A DNA stretch of 64,000 bases. It comes from JADGRA01 sp052143535. Lineage in GTDB: Bacteria > Myxococcota > Myxococcia > Myxococcales > Myxococcaceae. A program made the translations under genes and the position numbers. How positions within the stretch are numbered: position 1 is the first letter of the stretch; each line of letters opens with the position of its first letter. The stretch spans positions 206,852-270,851 of the forward strand of contig JBKQSS010000061.1 in assembly GCA_052143535.1 (NCBI GenBank), in the 5' to 3' direction. The notes below the pieces were generated by a model, which saw only the letters and a program-made list of their open reading frames with translations, was not told the DNA's origin and did not search any database. Positions 8,474 to 16,688 of the stretch are shown here, piece by piece.

Positions 8474-9957
8474 GCAAGGCCCTCATCTGCGCTTGCGAGG
8501 ACGTCACACTGGACGACGTCCAGGGGGCCATCGCCCGCGGCTTTCGAGACGTGGAGAGCATCAAGCGCTACACCGGCTTCGGCACCGGCATCTGCCAGGG
8601 GAAGAGCTGCCTCAACGCGGTGGCGCAGGTGCTGGCCAGCACCCCGGGCGTCTCCCCCCAGGCGGTGCTGCCTTTCACCCCGCGTCCGCCACTCTTGCCC
8701 ACCGAGCTGAGCGTGCTGGCCAGCTTGCGGGTGGACGAGACGCAGCCGCCCTCCGCCGGCGTCCCGCCCTCCGCCGGCCACTCCCCCTTGGCGCTGCGCC
8801 CCACCGGGCCCGTCCCCGCCCGGGCCCAAGTCGTCATCATCGGCGGCGGCATCATGGGCCTTGCCTTGGCCCACAACCTGGCCAAGCGGGGCTGCACCGA
8901 CGTGGTGGTGCTGGAGAAGGACTACCTGTGCGCCGGGGCCTCGGGCCGCAACGGCGGCGGCGTCCGCATGCAGTGGGGCACCGAGGCCAACATCGAGCTG
9001 GCCAAGCGCTCGGTCGAGCTGATGAAGCAGTTCGCCGGGGAGATGGGCATCAACATCTGGCTGCGCCAGGGCGGCTACCTCTTCCTCGCCAAGAGCAGGG
9101 CCATCGCCGAGCGCCTGGAGCGCAACGCGAAGCTGCACAACCGCCACGGCGTGCGCACGGAAATTCTCTCTCCCGAGGCAGCGCGGGAGCTCGTCCCGCA
9201 GCTCACCCTCAAGGACGTGGTGCTGGCCGCCTTCCACCCGGAGGACGGCGTCATTTTCCCCTGGCCTTTTCTCTGGGGCTACGCCCAGGCCGCCGGCAAG
9301 CGCGGAGTGCGGGTGGAGACGTTTACCGAAGTGACGGGACTGCTTCGCTCCGGCGGCCGGCTGCAGGCGGTGCAGACCGACCGAGGCCCCATTGCCTGCG
9401 AGACGGTGGTGCTCGCCGCCGGAGCGTGGAGCCCCGCGGTGGCGAGGCTGGCCGGCGTCGTCCTCCCCAACCAGCCGCACCGGCATGAAATTCTCAGCAC
9501 CGAGCCCCTCAAGCCGTTTTTGGGGCCGCTCGTCTCGATGCTCGACTCAGGCCTCTACTTCAGCCAGTCCATGCGCGGGGAGATTGTCGGCGGGATGGGC
9601 GACCCGCTCGAGCCGGCCGGGCTAGAGCAGGGCTCCACCTTGCGCTTTCTGGCGCGCTTTTCGCGCGCGCTCACCGAGCAGCTGCCGACGCTCGGGAAGG
9701 TGAAGGTGTTACGGCAGTGGGCGGGCTGCTACGACGTGACGCCGGACAACAACCCCATCCTCGGCCGAACGCCGGGCCTCGAAAATCTGCTGCAGCTGTC
9801 CGGCTTCGTGGGCCATGGCTTCATGATGGCTCCGGCCGTGGCGGAACGCATGGCGGAGTGGATGGTGAGTGGCCACCCGGACGAGCTGTTCAGCCGCTTT
9901 AGCCTGGAGCGCTTCGCTGGCGGGACGCTCGAGCGGGAAGAGATGATTATTGGCTGA
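8470..9957 (+). CDS. BFD [2Fe-2S] domain fused to DAO-family FAD dehydrogenase
   Basis: A 495-residue protein. The N-terminal ~55 residues are a bacterioferritin-associated-ferredoxin-like [2Fe-2S] domain (CACEDV near residue 8 and GICQGKSC near 40). A short Pro/Ala linker leads to a D-amino-acid-oxidase/sarcosine oxidase beta-type FAD domain from about residue 117 (VVIIGGGIMGLALAHNLAK; ASGRNGGGVR flavin-contact loop). Substrate-oxidising subunits of sarcosine oxidase, opine oxidase and hydroxyproline dehydrogenase have this DAO fold. Tight coupling to the upstream iron-sulfur flavoprotein implies a two-subunit complex. The DAO domain should oxidise the amine and pass electrons through the iron-sulfur domains. 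Confidence 0.82.
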   Translation: MSKALICACEDVTLDDVQGAIARGFRDVESIKRYTGFGTGICQGKSCLNAVAQVLASTPGVSPQAVLPFTPRPPLLPTELSVLASLRVDETQPPSAGVPPSAGHSPLALRPTGPVPARAQVVIIGGGIMGLALAHNLAKRGCTDVVVLEKDYLCAGASGRNGGGVRMQWGTEANIELAKRSVELMKQFAGEMGINIWLRQGGYLFLAKSRAIAERLERNAKLHNRHGVRTEILSPEAARELVPQLTLKDVVLAAFHPEDGVIFPWPFLWGYAQAAGKRGVRVETFTEVTGLLRSGGRLQAVQTDRGPIACETVVLAAGAWSPAVARLAGVVLPNQPHRHEILSTEPLKPFLGPLVSMLDSGLYFSQSMRGEIVGGMGDPLEPAGLEQGSTLRFLARFSRALTEQLPTLGKVKVLRQWAGCYDVTPDNNPILGRTPGLENLLQLSGFVGHGFMMAPAVAERMAEWMVSGHPDELFSRFSLERFAGGTLEREEMIIG

Positions 9958-9965
9958 AGAAGAGG

Positions 9966-9989
9966 TGGCCGGGGTCCATTTGCCGGCCA
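9966..9989. terminator. Hairpin between convergent genes
   Basis: A 7-base-pair GC-rich stem (TGGCCGG / CCGGCCA) with a 10-base loop lies in the 37-base gap between the flavoprotein stop and the dnaE2 stop. There is no U-run on either side, so it is a candidate bidirectional terminator rather than a classical intrinsic one. Confidence 0.4.
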
Positions 9990-9994
9990 ACGCC

Positions 9995-12900
9995 TCAGAC
10001 TTCGAGGAGTGCGAGCTGCCGCGAGGGGGCGCGGAGCGCCAGGGCCGAGAGGCGGCTGACTTGCACATTCACCACCTGCCCGGTGCGCTCCACCCTGCCC
10101 TCGGCGAGCAGGAAGGCCGAGCCGAGCACCACCGAGCGCTGGCGCTCGAAGGTGCGGGAGGGGACGACGAGGTTGGCCATGCCGGTCTCGTCCTCCAGGG
10201 TGAGGAAGGCCACCCCCTTGGCGGTGGGTGGGCGCTGCCGGCAGGTGACGAGGCCGCCGACGCGGACGCGCGAGCGGTGGGAGGCACGCTGCAGCTCGGC
10301 CGCGGACAGGGCGCGCTGGGCAGTGAGGTGCGCGCGCAGGAAGGCCACCGGGTGCCGCTCCAGGGACAGCCCGGTGTGTCGGTAGTCCTCCACCACGCGC
10401 TCGAGCAGGCTGGGCACGCCTCCCGGCTGGGGCGAGGTGTCCAGCGGCTCGCCGTGGAAGAGGTCCTGGGTGTCCGTGGTGCTCAGCGCCTGGACTTCCC
10501 ACACCGCCTGGCGCCGGTCGCCGCACAGCCCGTCGAGGGCGCCGGCGCGCGCCAGACGCAAGAGCGCACCTCGGGGGAGCCCGGTTCGCCGCACCAGCGC
10601 GCGTAAGCCGCTGTCCCCACCGGCCGGCCGGCCGCTGGCCACGGCCTGAGCATGCGCCTGCTGTAGCCCCCGCACTTCCCGGAAGCCAAGGCGCAGGGCG
10701 CCCTGCTCCAGGGTGCAGTCAAAGTCCGAGTGGCGCACGTCCACGGCCCGCACCTCCACCCCGTGGCGGCGGGCGTCTTCGACGAGGGTGTGCGGGGCGT
10801 AGAAGCCCATCGGCTGGCTGTTGAGGAGCGCCGCGGCGAAGGCGGCCGGGTGGTAGCGCTTGAGGTAGGCGGAGGCGTAGGCGATGAGGGCGAAGGAGGC
10901 GGAATGTGACTCGGGGAAACCGTAGTGGCTGAAGCCTTTGAATTGCTCGAAGCAGCGCTCGGCATAGTCGCGGCTGTAGCCGCGGCGGACGCAGCCTTCG
11001 ATGAAGCGGGCACGCCAGCTGGGAAGCAGCGCCGAAGCCCGCTTGTGGGTGAGAGCGCGCCGGAGCGCGTCCGCATCCCCTTGGCCAAACCCAGCCGCCG
11101 TCACCGCCAGGCGCATCGCCTGCTCCTGGAAGAGCGGGATGCCGAGCGTCTTCTCGAGGATGGCCTTCACCTCCTCCGAGGGGTAGGTGACGTCCTCCAG
11201 CCCCTCCCGTCGCCGGAGGAAGGGGTGCACCATGTCGCCAAGAATGGGTCCCGGTCGGATGAGGGCAATCTCGATGGTCAAGTCATAGAAGCTCCTTGGC
11301 CGCAGCCGCGGAAGCAGATTCATTTGCGCCCGGCTCTCCACCTGGAAGACGCCCACCGCGTCCGCCTGGCCCAACATCTCGTACACCTCCGGGTCCTCGG
11401 GAGGGAGTGTGGCCAGGGTGAGCCGCTTGCCCTCGTGTTTTTCCACCAGCTGAAAGCCGCGGCTGAGTGCGGTGAGCATCCCCAGGCCGAGCAAGTCCAC
11501 CTTGAAGACGCCCAAGGCGGCGAGGTCATCCTTGTCCCACTGGACGACGGTCCGCTCGGCCATCGCCGCGTTCTCCACCGGAACCAGCTCTGACAGCTGG
11601 CCGTGGGTGATGACGAAGCCGCCGACGTGGATGGAGAGGTGCCGCGGGAAACCCTCCAGCGCTGAGGCCAAGGCGAGCGTCTGCTGGACGCCCCTGTCCT
11701 CCGGGCGGAGCCCAGCCTCGCGCACCTGCGCCGGCTCCAGGGTGGAGGAGCCGCTCATCTCGGTGACGCGGGCCAGCCGGTCCACCTGGTCCAGCGACAG
11801 GCCAAGCACCTTGCCGACCTCACGGACGGCGAGCCGGCCCCGGTAGCAGATGACTTCGCACACCATGCCGGCCCGGGACCGCCCGTGCTTCCGGTAGACG
11901 TACTGCAGTACCTCCTCGCGCCGCTCGTGCTCGAAGTCCACGTCGATGTCCGGGGGCTCAGGCCGCTCCAGGCTGAGGAAGCGCTCGAAGAGCAGCCCCA
12001 TGCGGACCGGGTCGATGGCGGTAATTTGCAACGCGAAGCAGACGGCCGAGTTTGCGGCGCTGCCGCGACCCTGACAGAGAATGCCGCGCCCCAGCGCGAA
12101 GCGCACAATGTCATGCAGCGCGAGGAAGTAACCGGCGACTTGCAGCCGCTCGATGAGAGTCAGCTCATGAGCAATTTGCCGGCGCACCGCCTCGGGCACG
12201 CCCTCCGGGTAGCGCGTGTGAAGGCCCTGCTCCACCAGGACGGCCAGCCAACTCTGCGCGGTGTGTCCTTGGGGCAAGTCCTCCTGGGGGAACTGGTAGC
12301 GCAAGGAGTCGAGCGAGAATTGACAGGCGTCGGCCACCTCCAGCGTCCGCCCCACCGCCTCGGGCAAGTCCCGGAAGAGGCGGGCCATCTCCAGCGGCCC
12401 CTTCAGCGTGCGCTCGGCGTTGGGAAAGAGGCGAAAGCCAGCTTCGGCCACGCTGACTCCGTGGCGGATGCCGCTCACCACGTCCTGGAGAGGCTGGCGC
12501 TCGCGCCGGTGGGTGTGCACGTCGTTGTGGGCGCAGCATGGCAAGTCGAGCTCCCGCGCCAGGGCCAGCGCCTCTTGTAGCCGCGCCTCGTCCCCGGCGG
12601 AGAAGGTGCGACACAGGCCAACGTAAAAGCGGGCTGGGAAAGCTTCGGCCAGCGGCGCCACCTTCAGGCTGGGCGCCGGAGCAGGCAGCACCAGCAACAG
12701 CCCCTCGGCTCGCTTGGCGAGCGCTTGCCAGGGCACCCCGGCTTGCCCCTTGGGGTGGGCGAGCCGCCCTTGGGAGATGAGCTCGCAGAGGTGCGCATAC
12801 CCTGTTGCGTCCTGCACCAGGGCCACCACCTCCGGGCCGTCGGTGAGGGTGAGCCGGCTTCCCACCAGCAGCTTCAGCCCCACCGTGCGCGCCTGGAGGT

Positions 12901-13048
12901 ACGCCTTGACGACGCCGTACAGCCCATCCTGGTCCGTCAGCGCCAGGGCTGACAGCCCAAGCTCGGCAGCCTGACTGACGAGCTCCTCGGGGTGGGAGGC
13001 CCCTTGGAGGAAGGAGAAGTTGGAACGGCAGAGGAGCTCGGCGTACAT
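9995..13048 (-). CDS. dnaE2: Error-prone DNA polymerase DnaE2 (ImuC)
   Basis: A 1017-residue C-family polymerase alpha subunit of the error-prone DnaE2 branch, which performs damage-induced mutagenic translesion synthesis with ImuA' and ImuB. It has an N-terminal PHP domain (starting YAELLCRSNFSFLQGASHPEEL, two adjoining blocks), catalytic acidic motif PPDIDVDFEH near residue 370, helix-hairpin-helix region and C-terminal OB fold (about 930-1000; RVRVGGLVTCRQRPP). Length fits the family. The ATG at 13048 is preceded, 24 bases upstream, by a LexA-type box. Its usual partners imuA and imuB lie 6-8 kb away on the same strand rather than adjacent. Confidence 0.95.
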   Translation of the reverse strand: MYAELLCRSNFSFLQGASHPEELVSQAAELGLSALALTDQDGLYGVVKAYLQARTVGLKLLVGSRLTLTDGPEVVALVQDATGYAHLCELISQGRLAHPKGQAGVPWQALAKRAEGLLLVLPAPAPSLKVAPLAEAFPARFYVGLCRTFSAGDEARLQEALALARELDLPCCAHNDVHTHRRERQPLQDVVSGIRHGVSVAEAGFRLFPNAERTLKGPLEMARLFRDLPEAVGRTLEVADACQFSLDSLRYQFPQEDLPQGHTAQSWLAVLVEQGLHTRYPEGVPEAVRRQIAHELTLIERLQVAGYFLALHDIVRFALGRGILCQGRGSAANSAVCFALQITAIDPVRMGLLFERFLSLERPEPPDIDVDFEHERREEVLQYVYRKHGRSRAGMVCEVICYRGRLAVREVGKVLGLSLDQVDRLARVTEMSGSSTLEPAQVREAGLRPEDRGVQQTLALASALEGFPRHLSIHVGGFVITHGQLSELVPVENAAMAERTVVQWDKDDLAALGVFKVDLLGLGMLTALSRGFQLVEKHEGKRLTLATLPPEDPEVYEMLGQADAVGVFQVESRAQMNLLPRLRPRSFYDLTIEIALIRPGPILGDMVHPFLRRREGLEDVTYPSEEVKAILEKTLGIPLFQEQAMRLAVTAAGFGQGDADALRRALTHKRASALLPSWRARFIEGCVRRGYSRDYAERCFEQFKGFSHYGFPESHSASFALIAYASAYLKRYHPAAFAAALLNSQPMGFYAPHTLVEDARRHGVEVRAVDVRHSDFDCTLEQGALRLGFREVRGLQQAHAQAVASGRPAGGDSGLRALVRRTGLPRGALLRLARAGALDGLCGDRRQAVWEVQALSTTDTQDLFHGEPLDTSPQPGGVPSLLERVVEDYRHTGLSLERHPVAFLRAHLTAQRALSAAELQRASHRSRVRVGGLVTCRQRPPTAKGVAFLTLEDETGMANLVVPSRTFERQRSVVLGSAFLLAEGRVERTGQVVNVQVSRLSALALRAPSRQLALLEV

Positions 13049-13071
13049 GGGCGCGGCCGAGGAAGCCCTTA

Positions 13072-13087
13072 CTGCTCATCCGTTCAG
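13072..13087 (-). promoter_or_regulatory. LexA-type SOS box upstream of dnaE2
   Basis: The plus strand reads CTGCTCATCCGTTCAG. Against the Myxococcus xanthus LexA motif as I recall it (CTRHAMRYBYGTTCAGS), 15 of 17 positions fit when the following base is included. It lies just upstream of the dnaE2 ATG, where bound repressor would block transcription. The same motif, in the same orientation relative to the gene, lies upstream of imuA. Confidence 0.7.
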
Positions 13088-13302
13088 ATGTCTAGGACGG
13101 ACTTGTACGTACCGAAAACATCGCTGACAGAACCGACCAGAGCTTCCTCGGGGCTTTCCCTGTTGCCGTTGCCTCGACGCAAGGGGGGGGGCGAGGCTCG
13201 CCTCAGCACGCGCCGGGCGCCAGGCAAACAAAAAGGCAGCCGCCGAGGCCCCGGCCCCCTTGGGGGCGGCGCAACGGCTCCAGAGTCGCGTGTCTTAAGA
13301 CT

Positions 13303-13308
13303 AGGAGG
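13303..13308 (+). promoter_or_regulatory. Shine-Dalgarno AGGAGG that sets the start of the LuxR-HTH gene
   Basis: A perfect AGGAGG sits 10 bases before the GTG at 13319. It decides for this short start over the longer open frame, whose 5' part runs antisense to dnaE2. Confidence 0.75.
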
Positions 13309-13318
13309 CCGGACTCGG

Positions 13319-13630
13319 GTGAGCTTCGTCAACGAAACAGTCCTGCAGCTGGACGCGGCGCGGAGACGTTACGAAGTCCCGGCGTCCCTCACCGCTCGCG
13401 AACGGCAAGTCCTCGACTGTCTTCTCACCGGCGCGAGCGAGAAGGAGGTGGCAGCGTCACTGGCCATCAGCCCGCTGACGGTGCACGCGCACGTCAAGTC
13501 TCTCTACCGCGGTTACGGTGTGTCCTCGCGTCCGCAGCTGATGGCCAAAGTTTTGGGCGATGCCATTCGAGCACTGAGACGTGGAGAGGCCTCGAGCCTG
13601 GCCGTCCCGCGCTGCGTCTGCGGCCGTTAG
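13319..13630 (+). CDS. Stand-alone LuxR/NarL-type helix-turn-helix protein
   Basis: A 103-residue protein that is little more than a LuxR-family DNA-binding domain: LTARERQVLDCLLTGASEKE (about 25-44), then AASLAISPLTVHAHVKSLYR (recognition-helix region). It lacks a receiver, autoinducer or other sensor domain. The start is fixed by an AGGAGG at 13303-13308. It is divergent from dnaE2 across a 270-base gap that holds the dnaE2 LexA box. A basic/Cys-containing tail (VPRCVCGR) closes the protein. Likely a constitutively competent transcription factor, or one controlled by a partner; targets unknown. Confidence 0.75.
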   Translation: MSFVNETVLQLDAARRRYEVPASLTARERQVLDCLLTGASEKEVAASLAISPLTVHAHVKSLYRGYGVSSRPQLMAKVLGDAIRALRRGEASSLAVPRCVCGR

Positions 13631-13899
13631 GCCCCGAGAAAAAACACCAGCGACGGGCCAGCGCGAAAAGCGCCCGAGCGCGGGCGGCGCGGGTTTTGGG
13701 TGCTGGCCCCCTGGGGCGCACCCTCCCCCTTTCAGACGGAAAGACTGCAGACGGGCCTCTGGCCCAGGTTCTGCCCCTCGACCTCCCAAAGCGGGGCCAG
13801 CCCTGAAGAGGGGATGTGGCGGCTCGACGCCGCTCCTTATGTGGAGTGACAGCGGGCGCACGAGTGCGCTCGCCACAAGAAACCCTTCAAGGAGAAACC

Positions 13900-14763
13900 A
13901 TGTCGAGAAGCACAAGACTGCCCCTCAAGGACCTACCGATGTGGCTCATGCCCACGTGGCTGATGGCCGGTGCGCTCGCAACCCTCCTCGCCTTGGGGTG
14001 TGGAGGCGCGAGCGGGACCCCAAGCAACCCCGGAGGAAACCCCCAAGGTGCCTCCGCCAACCTCCAGCTGGCCTCGAAGGCCAGCCTCGGGAGTTACCTC
14101 GTCTCGGCCGCCGGACTGACGCTGTACTACTTTGGCCTCGACGTGCCGGGCACCGCTTCTGCGGCACCCGTCGCCAACTGCACCACGGCGGAGGGCTGCC
14201 TGGTGGCCTGGCCCATCTTCCACGTGGACACGCCGATGGTGGCCAGCGGGCTCGATGCTTCTGACTTCACCAGCTTCACCCGGTCGGACGGCACCGAGCA
14301 AACTGCCTTCCGCGGCTGGCCCTTGTACCTCTACGCAGGCGACGCCCAGGCCGGTGACACCAACGGGGATGACTTCGAAGTCTGGTACGTCATTCGCATC
14401 CCCTTCTACTCAGCGTTGGTGATGACCAAGGCCACCGGGCCCGCCCTCTATCTGGCCGACCCCCAGGGCCGCGCGGTGTACGTCTTTGCCGACGACACCG
14501 TTGGGACGGCGACGGCGGCCCCCGTCTCGGCGTGCACCGGCGCGTGCCTCAGCACCTGGCCCATTTTTCTGGCGGACGGGACGACGACCCCCACCGGCGT
14601 GGACGCAAGCAAGCTCACCACCTTCATTCGCCCCGACGGCAGCTCACAGTCCGCCTTCGACGGCCACCCGCTCTACTACTACTCCTCTGACGTGCAGCCC
14701 GGCCAAACCAATGGCGAGGGCTTCATGGGCGTGTGGAAGACAGTCGACCCCACCACCCTGTAA
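13900..14763 (+). CDS. Lipoprotein with two secreted repeats (COG4315-like)
   Basis: A 287-residue lipoprotein. ATG 13900 follows an AAGGAG. The signal peptide ends in a lipobox (LALGC). After a Gly/Ser/Asn-rich spacer come two tandem copies of the secreted-repeat module of unknown function: each has a Leu-Tyr-Tyr/Val-Tyr strand, a Cys pair around a Trp-Pro-Ile-Phe block (GCLVAWPIF and ACLSTWPIF), an Asp-Gly-(Thr/Ser) turn, a (Gly-x)-Pro-Leu-Tyr strand and a G-(D/Q)-TNG(D/E) loop. Such proteins are envelope-associated; no enzymatic activity is known. It is convergent with the M28 peptidase gene, with only 8 bases between stops. Confidence 0.8.
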   Translation: MSRSTRLPLKDLPMWLMPTWLMAGALATLLALGCGGASGTPSNPGGNPQGASANLQLASKASLGSYLVSAAGLTLYYFGLDVPGTASAAPVANCTTAEGCLVAWPIFHVDTPMVASGLDASDFTSFTRSDGTEQTAFRGWPLYLYAGDAQAGDTNGDDFEVWYVIRIPFYSALVMTKATGPALYLADPQGRAVYVFADDTVGTATAAPVSACTGACLSTWPIFLADGTTTPTGVDASKLTTFIRPDGSSQSAFDGHPLYYYSSDVQPGQTNGEGFMGVWKTVDPTTL

Positions 14764-14771
14764 AGCGCTGG

Positions 14772-16250
14772 TTAGGGTGGCCGGGGAAAGCCACGCTTTC
14801 CCGCCACCCAGTCCGACCACTGGCCGAAGGCCTTCATTTGGTCTTCGAGCTGGGTGGCCTTGAGCAGCGCCTCCACCTCGGAGCGGCTCTGGTGCTTGCC
14901 CGGGGCCGCTGGTGCCTCGGCCAGGGCCCACACCAGCACCGCCGCCAGGCCGGCGTTGCGCCTGGCCTCGGCCAGGTTGACGTGCTCGTAGACGTCCGAC
15001 TCGGCGTGGTAGTCCGGCAAATAGGGCGCCGCGTCCTGGTCGGCAGCGAAGGTGGGCACTCCGGCCAGCAGGAAGTCGAAGGTGTCCATCCCGTCGAAGG
15101 CGTCCAGGCTGTGCGCGCTCTCCTCCTGAAGGCCGGGAACGCCGGAGAAGGCGTGGGCCACCGCCGCGCGGAGCTCCTTGCGTCCCCCCACCGCGAAGCC
15201 GTTGGTGTGGCCCGAGCCCTCGTCGAAGACGACGACGGCCACATGGTCTCGCAACTCGGCCTTGTGCCGGTCCGCGTAGCCGGCCGAGCCAAACATGCCT
15301 TGCTCCTCCCCGGTAAAGAGGACGAAGCGCACCGTCCGGCGCGGCACCAGCCCGAGCTCCATGAAGGCCCGGGCCACGTCCAGCACCAGCGCGACGTTGA
15401 CGCCGTCGTCCTCGGCGCCTGTCCCCAAGTCCCAGCTGTCCAGGTGCGCTCCGAGCAGCACCACCTCGTCCGGCTTTTCCCGGCCGGGAATCTCGCCGAT
15501 GACGTTTTCCGAGACGTTGGTGCCACCGGTTTGGTTCTGGACAACCACCCGGGCCCGCACCTCCCCGTGCGCCAGAAGTCGCCCCATCCGTTCGGCGCTC
15601 TCGCGGGAAATGACCACCGCCGGCAGCGGGGCCAGCACGCCGAAGTCGACTGGGTGCCGATAAAGCAGCCCGCGCGGCCGCGTCGACTCGAGCAGGACGG
15701 CCACCGCCCGCCCGGCACGCGCCGAAGCCAGCAGAGGCCCCGAGCGCATGTACTCCTCGAAGAGCTGCTCGAGGGTTGTCATCTCCTTCTGGTGGACGAG
15801 GAGAATGGCGCCCGCGAAGCTCTTGCCCAGCCGGGCAAAGTCCGCCTGTGTCCCCTCCCCGGCGTCCACCACCCGTGCCTCGAGGGGAGCGGTGGACGGG
15901 GAGGCAGGCGCCGCCGCGCCCCGCACCACGAAGGCCTCCGGCGCGGTGACGCGCACCTCCACCGTCCCGGGAAGCCACAGCACCGGCAGGGTGAAGGACT
16001 CGGTGTAGGCGCGCGGCAGCTTGAGGGCCCGTAAGCGGGCCAGCGCCCAGGTGACCGCTCGGGTGCAGGCCGGAGAGCCCGTCGGCCGGCCACCGACGCG
16101 GTCGGTGAGCTCCTCCAAGTCCTTCGCCAAGGGCGTCTCGGTGCCGGCGCGCTTGAGAAGCGCCGGGCGCGGGTCGGCCGCGGGCTGTGCAGCCGCTGGT
16201 CCACAAGCCAAGAGGAGTGCCAACACCACGCCCGCCGCGCCACGCACCAT
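14772..16250 (-). CDS. M28 family metallopeptidase (secreted, possibly lipoprotein)
   Basis: A 492-residue zinc aminopeptidase/carboxypeptidase-like enzyme. The signal sequence has a possible lipobox (LLLACG) at residues ~13-18. A PA-type insert domain is likely in the 130-240 region. The catalytic domain shows the two-zinc M28 set: GAHLDSWD, then EDDGVN, the GEEQG general-base Glu, an Asp further on and a final His in HAESDVYEHV. It would act outside the inner membrane to trim peptides. Stands alone: a 438-base gap separates it from the PDZ proteases upstream. Confidence 0.88.
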   Translation of the reverse strand: MVRGAAGVVLALLLACGPAAAQPAADPRPALLKRAGTETPLAKDLEELTDRVGGRPTGSPACTRAVTWALARLRALKLPRAYTESFTLPVLWLPGTVEVRVTAPEAFVVRGAAAPASPSTAPLEARVVDAGEGTQADFARLGKSFAGAILLVHQKEMTTLEQLFEEYMRSGPLLASARAGRAVAVLLESTRPRGLLYRHPVDFGVLAPLPAVVISRESAERMGRLLAHGEVRARVVVQNQTGGTNVSENVIGEIPGREKPDEVVLLGAHLDSWDLGTGAEDDGVNVALVLDVARAFMELGLVPRRTVRFVLFTGEEQGMFGSAGYADRHKAELRDHVAVVVFDEGSGHTNGFAVGGRKELRAAVAHAFSGVPGLQEESAHSLDAFDGMDTFDFLLAGVPTFAADQDAAPYLPDYHAESDVYEHVNLAEARRNAGLAAVLVWALAEAPAAPGKHQSRSEVEALLKATQLEDQMKAFGQWSDWVAGKRGFPRPP

Positions 16251-16688
16251 GAAAGGGGTCTCCTTCCCAAGAAGAGAACCACCTCCCCGGGGGCCGGACC
16301 GAGTCTACGCTGACGGACAAAACGGGCAGCGCTTTCCGTCGCTCCCCCCCCCCCGCGTGCGCGCGACGGTTTGGCGCATCCGCCCGCGGGGCCGCCCGGG
16401 AGGCTACTTGGTGCCGGTGAAGGTCACGGCGTAGTCCGTCGTAGCGCCGCCGTTTCCGCACGCGAACAACGGCACCGCCGCAACAACCGCCAGAATCACC
16501 TGCCGCGTTCAATCTCCAGACGTTGCCCCGGCGAAGGCTTCCGGGGAGCGGCCACCATCGGTTGCGCCAAAGTCTCCCCTCGCTTCTCGGCGTCACCTCA
16601 ATGGCTGGGGTTTGCTTCGACCCCGGTGAGCGGACCGCCGGCCGACGGTGCCTCTCGGCTAAAGGCAACCACGAGAAAGCGCCGTGCT
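16251..16688. other. 438-base intergenic region
   Basis: Lies between the M28 peptidase start and the PDZ protease stop. It must hold the peptidase promoter. The only gene-like item I see is a 31-codon lipoprotein-like frame (16404-16499, minus). No terminator with a clear stem was found. Confidence 0.5.
16404..16499 (-). CDS. Possible 31-residue micro-lipoprotein
   Basis: A tiny frame starting GTG: nine to twelve hydrophobic residues lead to a lipobox-like LFACG at residues 11-15, then a short mature part ending DYAVTFTGTK and a TAG stop. An upstream in-frame TGA lies just before the start, so it is not the tail of a longer gene. A GGAG lies ~14 bases upstream, rather far for a ribosome site. 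It resembles the N-terminus of many myxobacterial lipoproteins, so it is either a genuine micropeptide or a truncated remnant. Low certainty. Confidence 0.3.
   Translation of the reverse strand: MILAVVAAVPLFACGNGGATTDYAVTFTGTK

Noticed and set aside
12992..13318. Long N-terminal extension of the LuxR-HTH frame
   Set aside because: It runs antisense into dnaE2, and a perfect Shine-Dalgarno places the start at 13319.
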